Source: Ryuthela nishihirai
Taxonomy: Eukaryota > Arthropoda > Arachnida > Araneae > Heptathelidae
Length of the DNA: 64,000 nucleotides
Direction of reading: 5' to 3'
Assembly: GCA_038380435.1 (NCBI GenBank)
Contig: JAWZYU010000005.1
Location: 35,734,001-35,798,000, forward strand
Position numbers and translations under genes: made by a program. The first letter of the stretch is position 1. Every line of letters starts with the position of its first letter. The notes beneath the pieces are model-generated. The model did not search any database. It saw nothing but the letters and a program-made list of their open reading frames with translations, and was not told the origin of the DNA. Positions 1 to 9,959 of the stretch are shown here, piece after piece.

Positions 1-184
1 ATACCCCCTCAAGCAGCTGCTTGCCACAGAGGTCTAACAGTTTATATGCCATAGTAGAAGGTCTGAGAGGATAGCAAGACCTCAGCAGAAACACGACACA
101 AACAGCCATGCCTTACCCGGGGCTCGAACCCAGGTCCCTTAGATCAGTAGCCAAGCGCGCTAACCACTCGGCCATGGGACGGCT
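1..184 (-). mobile_element. SINE-A copy, cut by window edge
   Basis: Minus-strand copy with the tRNA-like head at the right (B-box complement near 120-132, A-box complement near 167-177). It lacks part of the usual GACAGG/CCTGTC palindrome of the 3' region. Its tail lies beyond base 1. Confidence 0.85.
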
Positions 185-262
185 ATAATATACTACTATA
201 CCTATAAAATGATCAGTTTTTACGTGGACTCTTAATATTATGTTATAATAAAAAAATAATAA

Positions 263-369
263 ATACCCCCTCAAGCAGCTGCTTGCCACAGAGGTCTGAC
301 AGGAGACTGTCAGTTTATATGCCACAGTAGGAGATCTGAGAGGATGGCAGGACCTCAGCAGAAAAACAA
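263..369 (-). mobile_element. SINE-A, 5'-truncated
   Basis: Only the 3' half of the family is present; the tRNA-like head is missing. It forms an inverted pair with the next copy. Confidence 0.85.
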
Positions 370-388
370 TTACATAATATTAATACAG

Positions 389-490
389 GCCTCTCAGATC
401 GTCTACTGTGGCACATAAACTGACAGGCTCCTGTCAGACCTCTGTGGCAAGCAGCTGCTTGAGGGGGTATTTATTTATTATTTTTATTTA
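389..490 (+). mobile_element. SINE-A, 5'-truncated, inverted partner
   Basis: The 3' half in plus orientation, ending in a TTTATTTATT tail. With the preceding copy it makes arms of about 100 bp around a roughly 20-bp spacer. Confidence 0.85.
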
Positions 491-544
491 CTCCACTTAT
501 AAAAACATTACCATATGATGATGGTATATTGGCTATTATACCCG

Positions 545-590
545 TATGTTTCTGAGAGACGTGGGTTCGAATCCCATACAGCGCAAACCA
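545..590 (+). other. tRNA-like 3' half (B-box remnant)
   Basis: A T-arm-like hairpin with GGTTCGAATCC stands after an anticodon-stem-like stretch, but no matching 5' half or acceptor stem is visible. It is probably the remnant of another tRNA-derived SINE. Nothing else is recognised between 491 and 820. Confidence 0.3.
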
Positions 591-821
591 ATTTTTTTTC
601 AATTAATTATTTCAAGTCTTTCTTGTCTACAGGACATTTTCCTTTGTTTTTTTATTGCTGAATCATATACCTATTTAAGTATGAATAACTTCAAACTTAC
701 ATTCATAACAATTTGTATTTTTATGATTACTAAGCTTTAACAAATCAGCATTCTTACTATTATAAATATTATTTCCTGAACAGTCATTTTTTTCAAAATC
801 GAAATAGTAAATTAATTCAGA

Positions 822-1312
822 TATTAGAATGTTATAGAGGAAATATTGTCATTAGCCTGTGGGATCTGAACTAACGACCTACTGATAACATGTCAGGTGC
901 TCTGCCCACTGAGCTACCAGCCTCCGAACAATCATGTTCGAGTCCCAGCTGGGTCAGCGTTGAGATTTATCTCCGCAAAATTCCCCGCCCTGCCCACGGT
1001 CAGTAGGGGACACCGATGGGCTTGGAAAGGCCGCCGTCCGTCGGATGGGACGTTAAGCCGTGGCCCCGTGTGCGGGAGAGCCATACACTGTGCACGTTAA
1101 AGAACACGCTGGATGGCCTTGACGGGAGGCTGCCATCTGTCTCCCAACAGCTGTTCCAGTGGGTCCCCTCCCCCAACCTTCTCTGAGCCTTCGGGGTCCA
1201 TGTGACCTGGCCATTTAGCCCATGGTGTGCAAAAAAGTGCCTGTCAGAGGTAAAACAACAACAACAACCGAACAATCATTATCTATTAGTGGCTTTAAGC
1301 ATTATACCATAT
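822..1312 (-). mobile_element. Family C tRNA-like fold-back element, copy 1 (split by SINE-B)
   Basis: A tRNA-like core on the minus strand (about 858-923) matches the copy at 1461-1629. The copy is interrupted by a SINE-B at 936-1267 and resumes at about 1268. Ignoring the insert and one copy of the 12-bp duplication CCGAACAATCAT restores colinearity with the other copy, so the insertion order is certain. The outer part after 1280 is strongly diverged. Confidence 0.65.
936..1267 (+). mobile_element. SINE-B, 5'-truncated, with 12-bp TSD
   Basis: The copy starts inside the B box, so the A-box half of the head is missing. The body is full and the tail is (CAA)n. The TSD CCGAACAATCAT is at 924-935 and 1268-1279. 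Confidence 0.92.
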
Positions 1313-1460
1313 AATAGTCATTGGAAATGTAGTTGACTGTAATTGAAGTCTCTGGTCTCGATGATATCTTCCAGTCCAGTGCACACGGTCAGCCCACGTG
1401 AAGTAGCATGGTGTTTTTATCTTTTAAGCCAACACGCCGCAAACTCCGGCGTAAGCGTGT

Positions 1461-1629
1461 ATTCATTAGAATGTTTTAGAAGAAAAATCGTCATAAATGG
1501 CACTATAGAGGATGATTGCTCGGCGGCCGGTAGCTCAATGGCCAGAGCACCTGACATGTTATCAGGAGGTTGTGGGTTCAGATCCCACCCGGCTAATGAC
1601 AATTTTTCCTCTAAAACATTCTAATGAAT
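1461..1629 (+). mobile_element. Family C tRNA-like fold-back element, copy 2
   Basis: Terminal arms of about 31-34 bp (1461-1494 and 1596-1629) are inverted copies with a few mismatches. Between them lies a tRNA-like core (1525-1594) with an A-box-like GTAGCTCAATGG, a 5-bp anticodon-type stem and a T-arm GTGGG/CCCAC around TTCAGAT. The position equivalent to U33 is A, so a functional tRNA gene is unlikely. It could be a tRNA-derived SINE with inverted ends, or two partial copies fused head to head. Confidence 0.6.
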
Positions 1630-1831
1630 TACTACCAGGTGTATATCGGAGAGATTCTAATGTTGTAATTCAGACATTTCATTCATGATAATTAAACTTA
1701 ACCAATAGATTGCTTAAGATTCATGAAATCCAGGAGGTTCGTAATCACAGCATCGGTGTTTTCTCTTCTGAGCATAAAAATTATGAAATTACAAAACCTT
1801 TATAAATGCGAAGCCCAGATCCCTCTGTTTA

Positions 1832-1970
1832 TAAATAAAAAAATAAATACCCCCTCAAGCAGCTGCTTGCCACAGAGGTCTGACAGGAGCCTTTCAGTTT
1901 ATATGCCATAGTAGAAGGTCTGAGAGGATGGCAGGACCTCAGCAGAAAAACGACACATACATCCATGCCT
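1832..1970 (-). mobile_element. SINE-A, 5'-truncated
   Basis: The 3' region with AAATAAATA tail is present; the copy ends before the B box. The adjoining 1630-1831 holds nothing recognised. Confidence 0.85.
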
Positions 1971-2226
1971 TTTTACACAACCTGAAATAATAATTGTTCA
2001 TTCTCACTCACAGGTGATCATTAATGTAAATTCTGGATTAACTACATTTTCCATTAATATCATCAGCATTCAGTGCTTTTCATTGGCGTAGCCAAAAATT
2101 TCCAATGGAAGTCGGACTTGGGGGAGGGGGCGCTTATTGACTTACAGTAGAGGGGTATACCTTCTCAGCATCAATAATATTCAAATTGCATTGAGAAATA
2201 ATTGTACCCATCTGGTTATTCTTGAG

Positions 2227-2886
2227 CAGTGTCTCGCAAACTGTGCAGTGTCGCAAACTGAGCAGTGTCTCGCACAGTGGTGTGCCGCGAGAGATTTTCA
2301 AATTGACACTAGTTATTCCAAAGATTTTATTTTGACTTGACTTGTGTTATCGACGTGCTTTAATATCGACATGCTATCGATGTGCTTTAATAAAAATCTT
2401 TCAGATTTTATCAACTGCGATCTTGTAAGTATTTATCAAGCTTTTTCCAAATTTTGGTATTAATTTTTGATTATTTGAAGCCATAGAATGGACAAATATT
2501 TAAAACAAACACCGAGTTATGAATTAAAAAACGAGAGCAAATCTTCAAGTAAAACCAGGTTGATGACTTCAAAAAAAAATAAATAAATACCCCCTCAAGC
2601 AGCTGCTTGCCACAGAGGTCTGACAGGAGCCTGTCAGTTTATATGCCAGAGTAGAAGGTCTGAGAGGATGGCAGGCCCTCAGCAGAAAAACGACACAAAC
2701 AGCCATGCCTTACCCGGGGCTCGAACCCAGGTCCCTTAGATCAGTAGCCAAGCGCGCTAACCACTCGGCCATGGCGCAAATATAATGACGATTTTATAGA
2801 GTTTGCTTTTATTTTTTTTTAAGTGTGCTGTGGAAAAAAAAATTAGATTCAGTGTGCCGCAGAGTAAAAAAGTTTGCGAGACACTG
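2227..2886. mobile_element. hAT-type MITE with 8-bp TSD
   Basis: The ends are inverted repeats beginning CAGTGTCTCGCAAACT, with CGCGGCACAC-type inner sequence. They are flanked by a perfect 8-bp duplication TTCTTGAG (2219-2226 and 2887-2894), the size expected for hAT elements. There is no transposase. The left end has an extra internal duplication of the CAGTGTCTCGCA motif. A SINE-A interrupts it at 2575-2775. Confidence 0.85.
2575..2775 (-). mobile_element. SINE-A, near full length, inside hAT MITE
   Basis: Head and tail are both present in minus orientation. It lies between the ends of the hAT-type MITE and is therefore the younger insertion. Confidence 0.88.
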
Positions 2887-3187
2887 TTCTTGAGCATTCA
2901 TTGTCTGATTATCAGGGCTTCGTTTAGAAAAAATACGTTATATTGCTCCATTTTTTTTTCCTAAGTGTTTTTATTTTCCTGGATGCAAACTGGACAGTAA
3001 TAGGGCGAGATCTTTTATGATTGACTATATACTGTGAGGACCTTTAGCTATAGAAGAATCAAAATTTAATTTTAAAAAAAGGTACAAGCTTGCCAACTGC
3101 ACCATCCTTGCCAACTTCACCGTGGTATGTAAATGAGAATCTAACTTTGAAATGCTTTAGCTTTTAAAATATCGTATATGTTTAATA

Positions 3188-3393
3188 GCCGTCCCGTGGC
3201 CGAGTGGTTAGCACGCTTGGCTACTGATCTAAGTGACCTGGGTTCGAGCCCCGGATTAGGCATGGATGTGTGTGTCGTTTTTCTGCTGAGGTCCTGCCAT
3301 CCTCTCAGATCTCCTACTGTGGCATATAAACTGACAGGCTCCTGTCAGACCTCTGTGGCAAGCAGCTGCTTGAGGGGATATTTATTTTTTATT
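3188..3393 (+). mobile_element. SINE-A, full length
   Basis: Complete from GCCGTCCCGTGGCCGAG to TTTATTTTTT. A and B boxes are intact in sequence. It carries the ATTAGGCATGG variant just after the B box, shared with the copies at 26957 and 51140, which marks a subfamily. Confidence 0.92.
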
Positions 3394-3595
3394 ATATGTT
3401 TAATGGGGGAATGTGACTGAATTAAAGATCACAATGAAATCTATTTAATTTTAAATTTTCAAACCTTTTTAAATCAAATCTATTTGATTTTCAGCAATAT
3501 TCATTCAATAGTTAAAGAAAAAGCATTTTTAAAACCAAACAATTTACTGTCAAATATTCCATTTTCCAGAACTTAGCTAGAATATTTAAATAATA

Positions 3596-3794
3596 AATAA
3601 AAATAAATGAATACCCCCTCAAGCAGCTGCTTGCCACAGAGGTCTGACAGGAGCCTATCAGTTAATATGTTAGAGTAGAAGGTCTGAGAGGATGGCATGA
3701 CCTCAGCAGAAAAACGACACAAACAGCCATGCCTTACCCGGGGCTCGAACCCAGATCCCTTAAATCAGTAGCCAAGCGCGCTAGCTACTCGGCC
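3596..3794 (-). mobile_element. SINE-A, near full length
   Basis: Minus orientation with AAATAAATGAA tail. The head is cut a few bases short at GGCCA. Confidence 0.88.
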
Positions 3795-4410
3795 AGGATT
3801 TAACAATAAATTATCTTGTTTTATAAAAAATATTTCTAATTACTTAACATTGAAATAATCATTACACAAATTCCTAAAAATGTATATTTATTTTATTAAT
3901 TGGTTTGAAGCAATACTTATTACTTAAATTTTAATTACTTCCTGAAATAAATTCTTAAGACTCATTACCGCTGTGAAATATTCCAGCTTCCATAAGGCCT
4001 TAAATACTAAACGAATAGAGTTGAAAAATCGAGATTTAAATAGATTTGATTATAATCTTTAATTCATCCTCCATACCATTTTTCCGTCAGATGCATGTTT
4101 TAGAAGTTCTAAAGTTTCAAAGTTAGATTCCCATTAACATAACATGGAAATTCTCTAAATGTGTTGGGGAGGCAGTGTTGCATATCGAAGACATCATCCG
4201 TCATTTCCTGAATTACACATATCTCGATCTGTTGATTTCTCGTGTTTTGTTGCAGGTGATTTAGCCTAATTTTTGGTTCGTTAACTTCCCTTTCAAGAGA
4301 AGATTAGACTTTTTTATTAATCTGAATTTTATCACTTTGTACCGTTATTTGTTTCATAAGATCAAATACTCATCCATTTTGTTTGAGCAAAATTAAATGC
4401 TTTTCCTACA
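3795..4410. other. AT-rich stretch, no gene seen
   Basis: No ORF of interest, tandem array or repeat family was recognised here. Confidence 0.6.
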
Positions 4411-4578
4411 CCCTTAAAGAACATGATAGTTGGCCTTTATGGGATGCTTCCATCTGTCTGCTAACATCTGTGATTGGAACCCCTTCCCAAATCTTCTCTG
4501 AGCCCTTGGGTCCTTGTGACCTGGACATTTAGCCCATTGTACGCAAAAAAAGTGACGCTCAGAAGTAAAACTCAACTC
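4411..4578 (+). mobile_element. Old, diverged SINE-B 3' fragment
   Basis: It can be aligned to the family from TTAAAGAACA to the AAAACTCAACTC tail, with many substitutions and small gaps. It is older than most other B copies in the window. Confidence 0.75.
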
Positions 4579-4663
4579 CGATTGTGAAACTCTTGAGATG
4601 TATTTAAAAATGATGTTTCGTGAAAGAAAATATATTGCTGTAATGCTACAGGTCAAATGATGG

Positions 4664-4673
4664 TTTATTTATT
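4664..4673 (-). terminator. Poly(A) signals of the SOCS-box gene
   Basis: On the minus strand two overlapping AATAAA hexamers lie about 50 nt after the stop codon of the SOCS-box ORF. This is a usual distance for 3' processing. Confidence 0.55.
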
Positions 4674-4720
4674 GTTCCTGCGTTTTACACAAGTGATATT
4701 ACTTTCGATTAAAGTCTCTC

Positions 4721-5824
4721 TCAGTCGTCATCAAGATCGACGTAGTTTTTCATCACTGTGGGCAAAGGTAACTGACGGATCCCGTGCGGGAGTTGCCAAC
4801 AGTATCGGAGGTGCTGTCGAATGGCGCACCTGCACAAGTGTTGCAGTTCCGAGGGCTCGAGACACCTGCTTGCGAATTTGGGTGTCATGCCCTGTTCACT
4901 CATCTCGCGTACCATCAGGATCGCTTCGTCTGATCTCAAGAGGCGGTAACCGTTGGTGTAGTAGCACTTGAGCATCAAGGATGAGATCTGCAGCTGAGGA
5001 ATGACTCTCAGGATGATATTGATGCAGTTGAGCAGCAACGCTTTGAATTGCCACTGAACGGAAGGAAGGAGATAGACCGATCCGTCCACGGAGTTAGTTC
5101 GTATCAAACTTCGTAAGTACCAAGCCAGTAAAGCGTATACCCAACCGTTGTCATTGTAAGGACGAGCATTATCCGTGGACTTCAAAAGCGCCCCGTGCCG
5201 AAGCACCGTTATCAAAAGATGACAGTTCAAGAACATGGCAGCCATGCAGCATGGTGTCAGCCGCGATGGATGATGGAAACTGCTATCCAAGAAACGGCTT
5301 CCTGCCACTGTGAAGCGTGAACGACTGGCATGCTCCAAGAAGTAGACAAAAGGGGTTAGAAGACGTCCGTCAAGATAGTATCTGGCATTTTTCGTCCACG
5401 GCCACAGAGGTTCAGCTGTCTGTACTATTTCATGGTCAAATATCGCCCAGAAATGTCCGTCCGTCTCGTACACGAAACGCAAAACGTCGGTGACAAGATC
5501 ACTATCGGAAATCTGGCGCTCGAAGCATAATCTAGCGACGGAAGAGGTGACAAATTTGACGAATTCTCCCTCTCTGTCGTAGTTTTGCCATCTCAGCCAC
5601 TGACGCGATTGGTGAAGAACCCTCTTAAGACATTCCTCGCTCTCTATCGAAGGAATCGTACGATGGACCGCAGGAGAGAGGGCGTCACTCAGAAATCGGT
5701 GGAGACAGATCTTTTCCGTAAAACATTGCACATACCTGAATAAATGGCCGAGGAAGGATCGAATGCTTTCTGGTATGCCATTTCCGTGATGGTGGGCATC
5801 GTTCTGCTGGCTTGGAACCACCAT
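4721..5824 (-). CDS. SOCS-box protein, 367 aa
   Basis: The C-terminus is a recognisable SOCS box. A BC-box-like segment (about residues 322-340, with ELQHLCRCAIRQHL) would bind Elongin C. It is followed by a Cul5-box-like LPLPTVMKNYV (352-362). Such proteins act as substrate receptors of Cullin-RING ubiquitin ligases in the cytoplasm. The upstream 320 residues show no domain I can name with confidence. One stretch (around LTPCCMAAMFLNCHLLITVLRHGALL in the middle third) looks like a decayed ankyrin repeat. The ORF is open from ATG to TGA without introns, and AATAAA lies just downstream, so a complete single-exon gene or a retrocopy is likely. No repeat lies inside it. The substrate is unknown. 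Confidence 0.75.
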   Translation of the reverse strand: MVVPSQQNDAHHHGNGIPESIRSFLGHLFRYVQCFTEKICLHRFLSDALSPAVHRTIPSIESEECLKRVLHQSRQWLRWQNYDREGEFVKFVTSSVARLCFERQISDSDLVTDVLRFVYETDGHFWAIFDHEIVQTAEPLWPWTKNARYYLDGRLLTPFVYFLEHASRSRFTVAGSRFLDSSFHHPSRLTPCCMAAMFLNCHLLITVLRHGALLKSTDNARPYNDNGWVYALLAWYLRSLIRTNSVDGSVYLLPSVQWQFKALLLNCINIILRVIPQLQISSLMLKCYYTNGYRLLRSDEAILMVREMSEQGMTPKFASRCLEPSELQHLCRCAIRQHLRYCWQLPHGIRQLPLPTVMKNYVDLDDD

Positions 5825-6171
5825 GTCACACAGGAAGTGTGATAAATACCATCTTGTGACGTATCTTCCTCTTTATCTCTCTCTCTACATCGCTGAGTGC
5901 TTTGTCATATCGAACAATGTTCACACATTTGTTGTGGAACCTTTGTTATACAAAGGTCGACAATCGTCATTCAAAGTTCATTTTTGACCTCCAAGGAAAT
6001 TTCGCAACAGTATTCAAATGAAATGGCGTTGTTTAAAAGAGAAGTGAGAAATGTGTGTATTTAGTGGTTCATCCACACGTTCTGTTTTACCTTAAGTTTT
6101 ACCTGTAGGTGATTAAACTGCACAGGCAGAAAAAATACATTTGGGAAAATAAAGTATTTTGTTAAAAAAAA
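5825..6171. promoter_or_regulatory. Upstream region of the SOCS-box gene
   Basis: This is 347 bp with no repeat or ORF. If the gene is single-exon, its 5' UTR and promoter should lie here, but no clear TATA box or initiator was recognised. Confidence 0.25.
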
Positions 6172-6286
6172 TTGCATCTCAAGCAGCTGCTCGCCACAGA
6201 GGTCTGAGAAGAGTTTTACAGTCTAATGAGTCACAACAAGATCTACGAAATAGGTGAGATCCTAGTAAAAGAATAACAGAAGAAAC
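6172..6286 (-). mobile_element. Highly diverged SINE-A fragment
   Basis: CTCAAGCAGCTGCTCGCCACAGAGGTCTGA and a decayed inner part are recognisable; the head is absent. It is an old copy. Confidence 0.65.
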
Positions 6287-6394
6287 ATCAGTACCTTCTC
6301 TGAGGACCGTAAATATGAATGCTGCTCTTGATATGTTCACCTTCTTTTATGACATGATATCATTTGTCGTTACGTCGTGACGCGACAGATCCTT

Positions 6395-7330
6395 TCCGCC
6401 TTTTTTTTATGTCCCGTCTTTTTTTTTATGCTCCGTCATTTTGTCATGCTCCGTCAATTTTTTATGCTCCGTCATTTCTTCATGCCCCGTCTTTTTTTTT
6501 TTTCTACGCTCCGTCATTTTTTTTTTCTACGCTCCGTCATTTTTTTTTTTCTACGCTCCGTCATTTTTTTTTTCTACGCTCCGTCATTTTTTTTTTTCTA
6601 CGCTCTGTCATTTTTTTTTCTACGCTCCGTCATTTTTTTTTCTACGCTCCGTCATTTTTTTTTCTACGCTCCGTCATTTTTTTTCCTACGCTCCGTCATT
6701 TTTTTTTTCTACGCTCCGTCATTTTTTTCTACGCTCCGTCATTTTTTTTCTACGCTCCGTCATTTTTTTCTACGCTCCGTCATTTTTTTCTACGCTCCGT
6801 CATTTTTTTTCTACGCTCCGTCATTTTTTTTTCTACGCTCCGTCATTTTTTTTCTACGCTCCATCATTTTTTTTTCTACGCTCCGTTATTTTTTCTACGC
6901 TCCGTCATTTTCTCTACGCTCCGTCATTTTCTCTACGCTCCGTCTATTTTTACTCTCCATTTTTTTTCGCTCCGTCATTTTTTATGTTCTGTCTTTTTTT
7001 ACGTTCCTTTTTTTCTATGCTTCGCCTTTTTTACTCTCCATCTTTTTTACGCTCTTTTTACTCTCTTTTTACGCTCGTTTTTTACCTTCCTCTTTTACGC
7101 TCCGGCTTTTTTTAACTGTGTCTTTTTCAAGCTCAGCATTTTTTTACGCTCCATCTTTTTTTATTATGCCCCTTTTTTGCGCTCCATCTTTTTATTTGTA
7201 CTCGGCCTTTTTGTACACACCGTCTTTTTTTATACTCTTTCTTTAATTCTCCGTCTTTATTTTTCTGCTACTTCATTTTTCTTTCACGTTCCGTCTTGTT
7301 TTTTTTTTTACCTTCCATCTTCCTTTACGC
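6395..7330 (+). repeat. T-rich minisatellite, about 20-bp unit
   Basis: More than 40 units of CTACGCTCCGTCA followed by 6-11 T. Units in the middle (6500-6920) are nearly identical and the edges decay. Variable T-run length changes the frame between units, which is why all three plus frames stay open for 220-325 codons. None of these frames is credible as protein. Confidence 0.93.
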
Positions 7331-7794
7331 AGAAGAAATGATGATTTCAAAAAATATTTGTGAGATTTCATCATAAAAAATTTTAAAATTTCCATTCATA
7401 TGGCAGATTAAGATTTCTCTATTATAATTTTTTTATGTAGAGAATTCCTTAAACGACCAGCTTCATGTTGTTTTCAGTTTAAAAAATGCATAAGTTAAAA
7501 AATTAAAAAACAAATATCTTCCTATATGCGTCTTAAAAAGCAAAAAGGAAAAGTAACACGTGCCAATAATGAAATCCCTTACTCAATTTATGCCAACTTC
7601 GAAGGTAGATGAGTTTCTGATAGAAATCAGATTTGACACCCTCTTTTCATTTCAAGTTAATATAATTTTCTTGTTTTTATTTAAATATAAATTTTATTAG
7701 TTTTCCTGAATATCTGTTATAAATACTGATATTCATATTTTTATTTCGTGTACTGTTTAACAGTATACGTATAAAACATATATGTATACATCTT
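7331..7794. other. AT-rich stretch, no gene seen
   Basis: No recognised repeat or coding sequence. Confidence 0.6.
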
Positions 7795-7915
7795 ACAAAA
7801 ACTGCCTCAGTGATGCAGTGATAACGCGTTCCGCTTCCGAGACAGGGTTCGAATCCGGGATCGCATGGTTTTGTGTTCGTGTGTTTGTTTGTATAATAAA
7901 CCCGGGCAAGGCTGA
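7795..7915 (+). mobile_element. tRNA-derived SINE head, single copy in window
   Basis: GCAGTGATAACGCG resembles an A-box region and GGGTTCGAATCC at about 7844-7855 is a good B box. The sequence after it does not match families A, B or G. It may represent another SINE family, with the body running to about 8060. Confidence 0.4.
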
Positions 7916-8102
7916 TAGAGATTCTAAGTTACCTCCGTCCTATGCGTGGTTTCAAAAACACAGACTCTTTAAACTGTCACTGAGAACCCGCGAAGCCAAA
8001 AGCTTACAGCCAATTTCAGTTACAAATTGTTTTCAGCCTTTTGCATCTGCTTTTCATTGCAAAGTTTTCTTATATATTTATATATATATACCTTGTTTTC
8101 AT

Positions 8103-8490
8103 GGGGCGGTGGTGGCTCAGACGGTAGCGCGCCAGGCTCGTAATCTGCAATTCTCAGGTTCGAGTCCCAGCTGGGTCAGCGTTGAGATTTCTCTCCTCAA
8201 AAATTCCCACCCTGTCCACGGTCAGTAGGGGACACCGATGGGCTTGGAAAGGCCGCCGTCCGTCGGATGGGACGTTAAGCCGTGGCCCCGTATGCGGGAG
8301 AGCCATACCCTGTGCACGTTAAAGAACACGCTGGATGGCCTTGACGGGAGACTACCATCTGTCTCCCAACAGCTGTTCCAGTGGGTCCCCTCCCCCAACC
8401 TTCTCTGAGCCTTCGGGGTCCATGTGACCTGGCCATTTAGCCCATGGTGTGCAAAAAAAGTGCCGCTCAGAGGTAAAACAACCCAACCCA
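8103..8490 (+). mobile_element. SINE-B, full length
   Basis: Complete head, body and CCCAACCCA tail. The A-box region reads TGGCTCAGACGG. A TSD could not be fixed. Confidence 0.92.
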
Positions 8491-8610
8491 GCCTTTGTTA
8501 TTGTGCAGGATACGGCAACCATGAGTAGAGCTGTCACCTCCAGGACTATCTGGGCTATCAATTGTGAATGAAAAGTTATCAGTGAACAAATCTGCCGGAG
8601 CAGACATTCC

Positions 8611-8695
8611 TTTCGCGCCAAACATTTGGCGGACTGTAGCCGCCTTTTTTCGGGTGTGGCCAGCCCGCCAAAAGTTTGGCGAAAACGGATTTGTT
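8611..8695. promoter_or_regulatory. Cluster of E2F-like sites
   Basis: TTTCGCGCCAAA (8611-8622) is close to the E2F/DP consensus. It is followed within 75 bp by ATTTGGCGG, CCGCCAAA and TTTGGCGAAA, all of which share the TTTGGCG core in alternating orientation. The cluster lies outside recognised repeats and about 400 bp from a GC-rich block. Regulatory function is inferred. Confidence 0.4.
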
Positions 8696-9049
8696 GCTTC
8701 AGTTTATGTTTCGTTTTAGCTATTTTAGATTTACTCGCAAAAACTGTAGGGAAATTTTGGCCTTTTCTGAAAATTACCTCTGGATATTTTAAAAATTTTT
8801 AGAACAATACTTTTGCCTTCTTCTTAGAAACATTATTTGAAATAATAATGTGGGGAAATGGTAGAGCACGCCTTTATTGTGATACCCATGTAACATCGCC
8901 TTTTCTTTGCACGAACCCGCTGATTTTTAAATAACAATTCCATTTCTTACAACCAAATTTCTTGCTACTTACATAAACAAATACCTTCACAATGCTTAAG
9001 AACGTTCACATCAACAGAGTCTAGGTTTCCTGACTTTATCAGAAGCGTA

Positions 9050-9720
9050 GAAAACCGTCATCTGAATCCTCGTTCCCAAATGCGAGCAATGACTTTCACC
9101 TGCGGAAACGCCAACTGTTACAGATTCCGAAGAAGTTTTCCGCCACTCTGGGCATTGAATCGATCGCATGATTGCAAGAGAGGCCACATCCGAGTGACAT
9201 CACGAGAGCATCCATTCCTTCAGGAATTAAGGCACTCGCTCGTGGCCACGTGAGAGTGTTCTCCCTCCCCACATACACTCCCCGCATCCTCTCTCTTGCG
9301 CACGACGCGAGAACGCGTGCGTACCTGGTCGGCCACCTGGAGACGGCCATCTTTCTAATGACCCTGCGGGGTCAGCGCGGCTCCATTAGTGGCGGACGTG
9401 CGGGACGCGCTTGTTTATCGGAGCAGCGGCGAGCGGTCTTGCGGTCTCCCATCTCAACCCTACACCGCACACCCAACCACTGCTCGAGATTTCTCTCTCT
9501 TGCTGCGTGTAGATGTGTCAGTCAAATCCTGCTTCGCTTCAATAGACCAACGGCTACGGCATGCCTCGATCCGTGGTTCGAAACGTCGGGAGGTGAAAGA
9601 GTTCATTACGGAGAGAGCGGAGGAGCTAGAGAAACCTTTCTTACCTTAGAGGTTGTTTATGAGAAATCGTTTATATGAGGAGGGCGTTTTTACCGCTAGT
9701 TAAGGTTAGGAGTCGTGAAG
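9050..9720. other. GC- and CpG-rich non-repeat block
   Basis: It contrasts sharply with AT-rich flanks and is dense in CpG (GACGCGAGAACGCGTGCG and similar). Overlapping ORFs run on both strands (plus 9172-9678 and 9389-9649, minus 9096-9350), but none shows a recognised domain. It could be a CpG-rich promoter with a first exon, a conserved non-coding element, or a fragment of a repeat with only one copy here. Confidence 0.4.
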
Positions 9721-9784
9721 TTTCTTTTGCCCTATGGCCCTGTTGGGGGAAGGAAAAAGAAGATGAAGAAATCGCTGATCATGA

Positions 9785-9892
9785 TCTGCAGAGGAAGCAG
9801 AGCATTTTGGGGTGTTTTTTTTTCGAAATGGGAGACTGCAGAGCAAGCAGAGCATTTTGAGGTGTTTCTTTCCGAAATGGGGGACTGCAGTG
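9785..9892. repeat. Two-unit tandem repeat, about 54 bp
   Basis: Two copies of a unit with GCAGAGCATTTTGRGGTGTTT and CGAAATGGGRGACTGCAG lie head to tail. Confidence 0.75.
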
Positions 9893-9959
9893 TTAAGCAT
9901 CCTATTTCTACCGAATAGGAAAAGGACATGTTAAAACGGAAGCCTTTTAAAAGTATACA

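Noticed and set aside
6364..7341. Three overlapping ORFs of 224-325 codons
   Set aside because: All three frames are open only because the T-rich unit lacks stops; the predicted peptides are repeats of the array.
9172..9678. 168-aa ORF in the GC-rich block
   Set aside because: Overlapping open frames on both strands are expected in GC-rich sequence; no domain or splice support.
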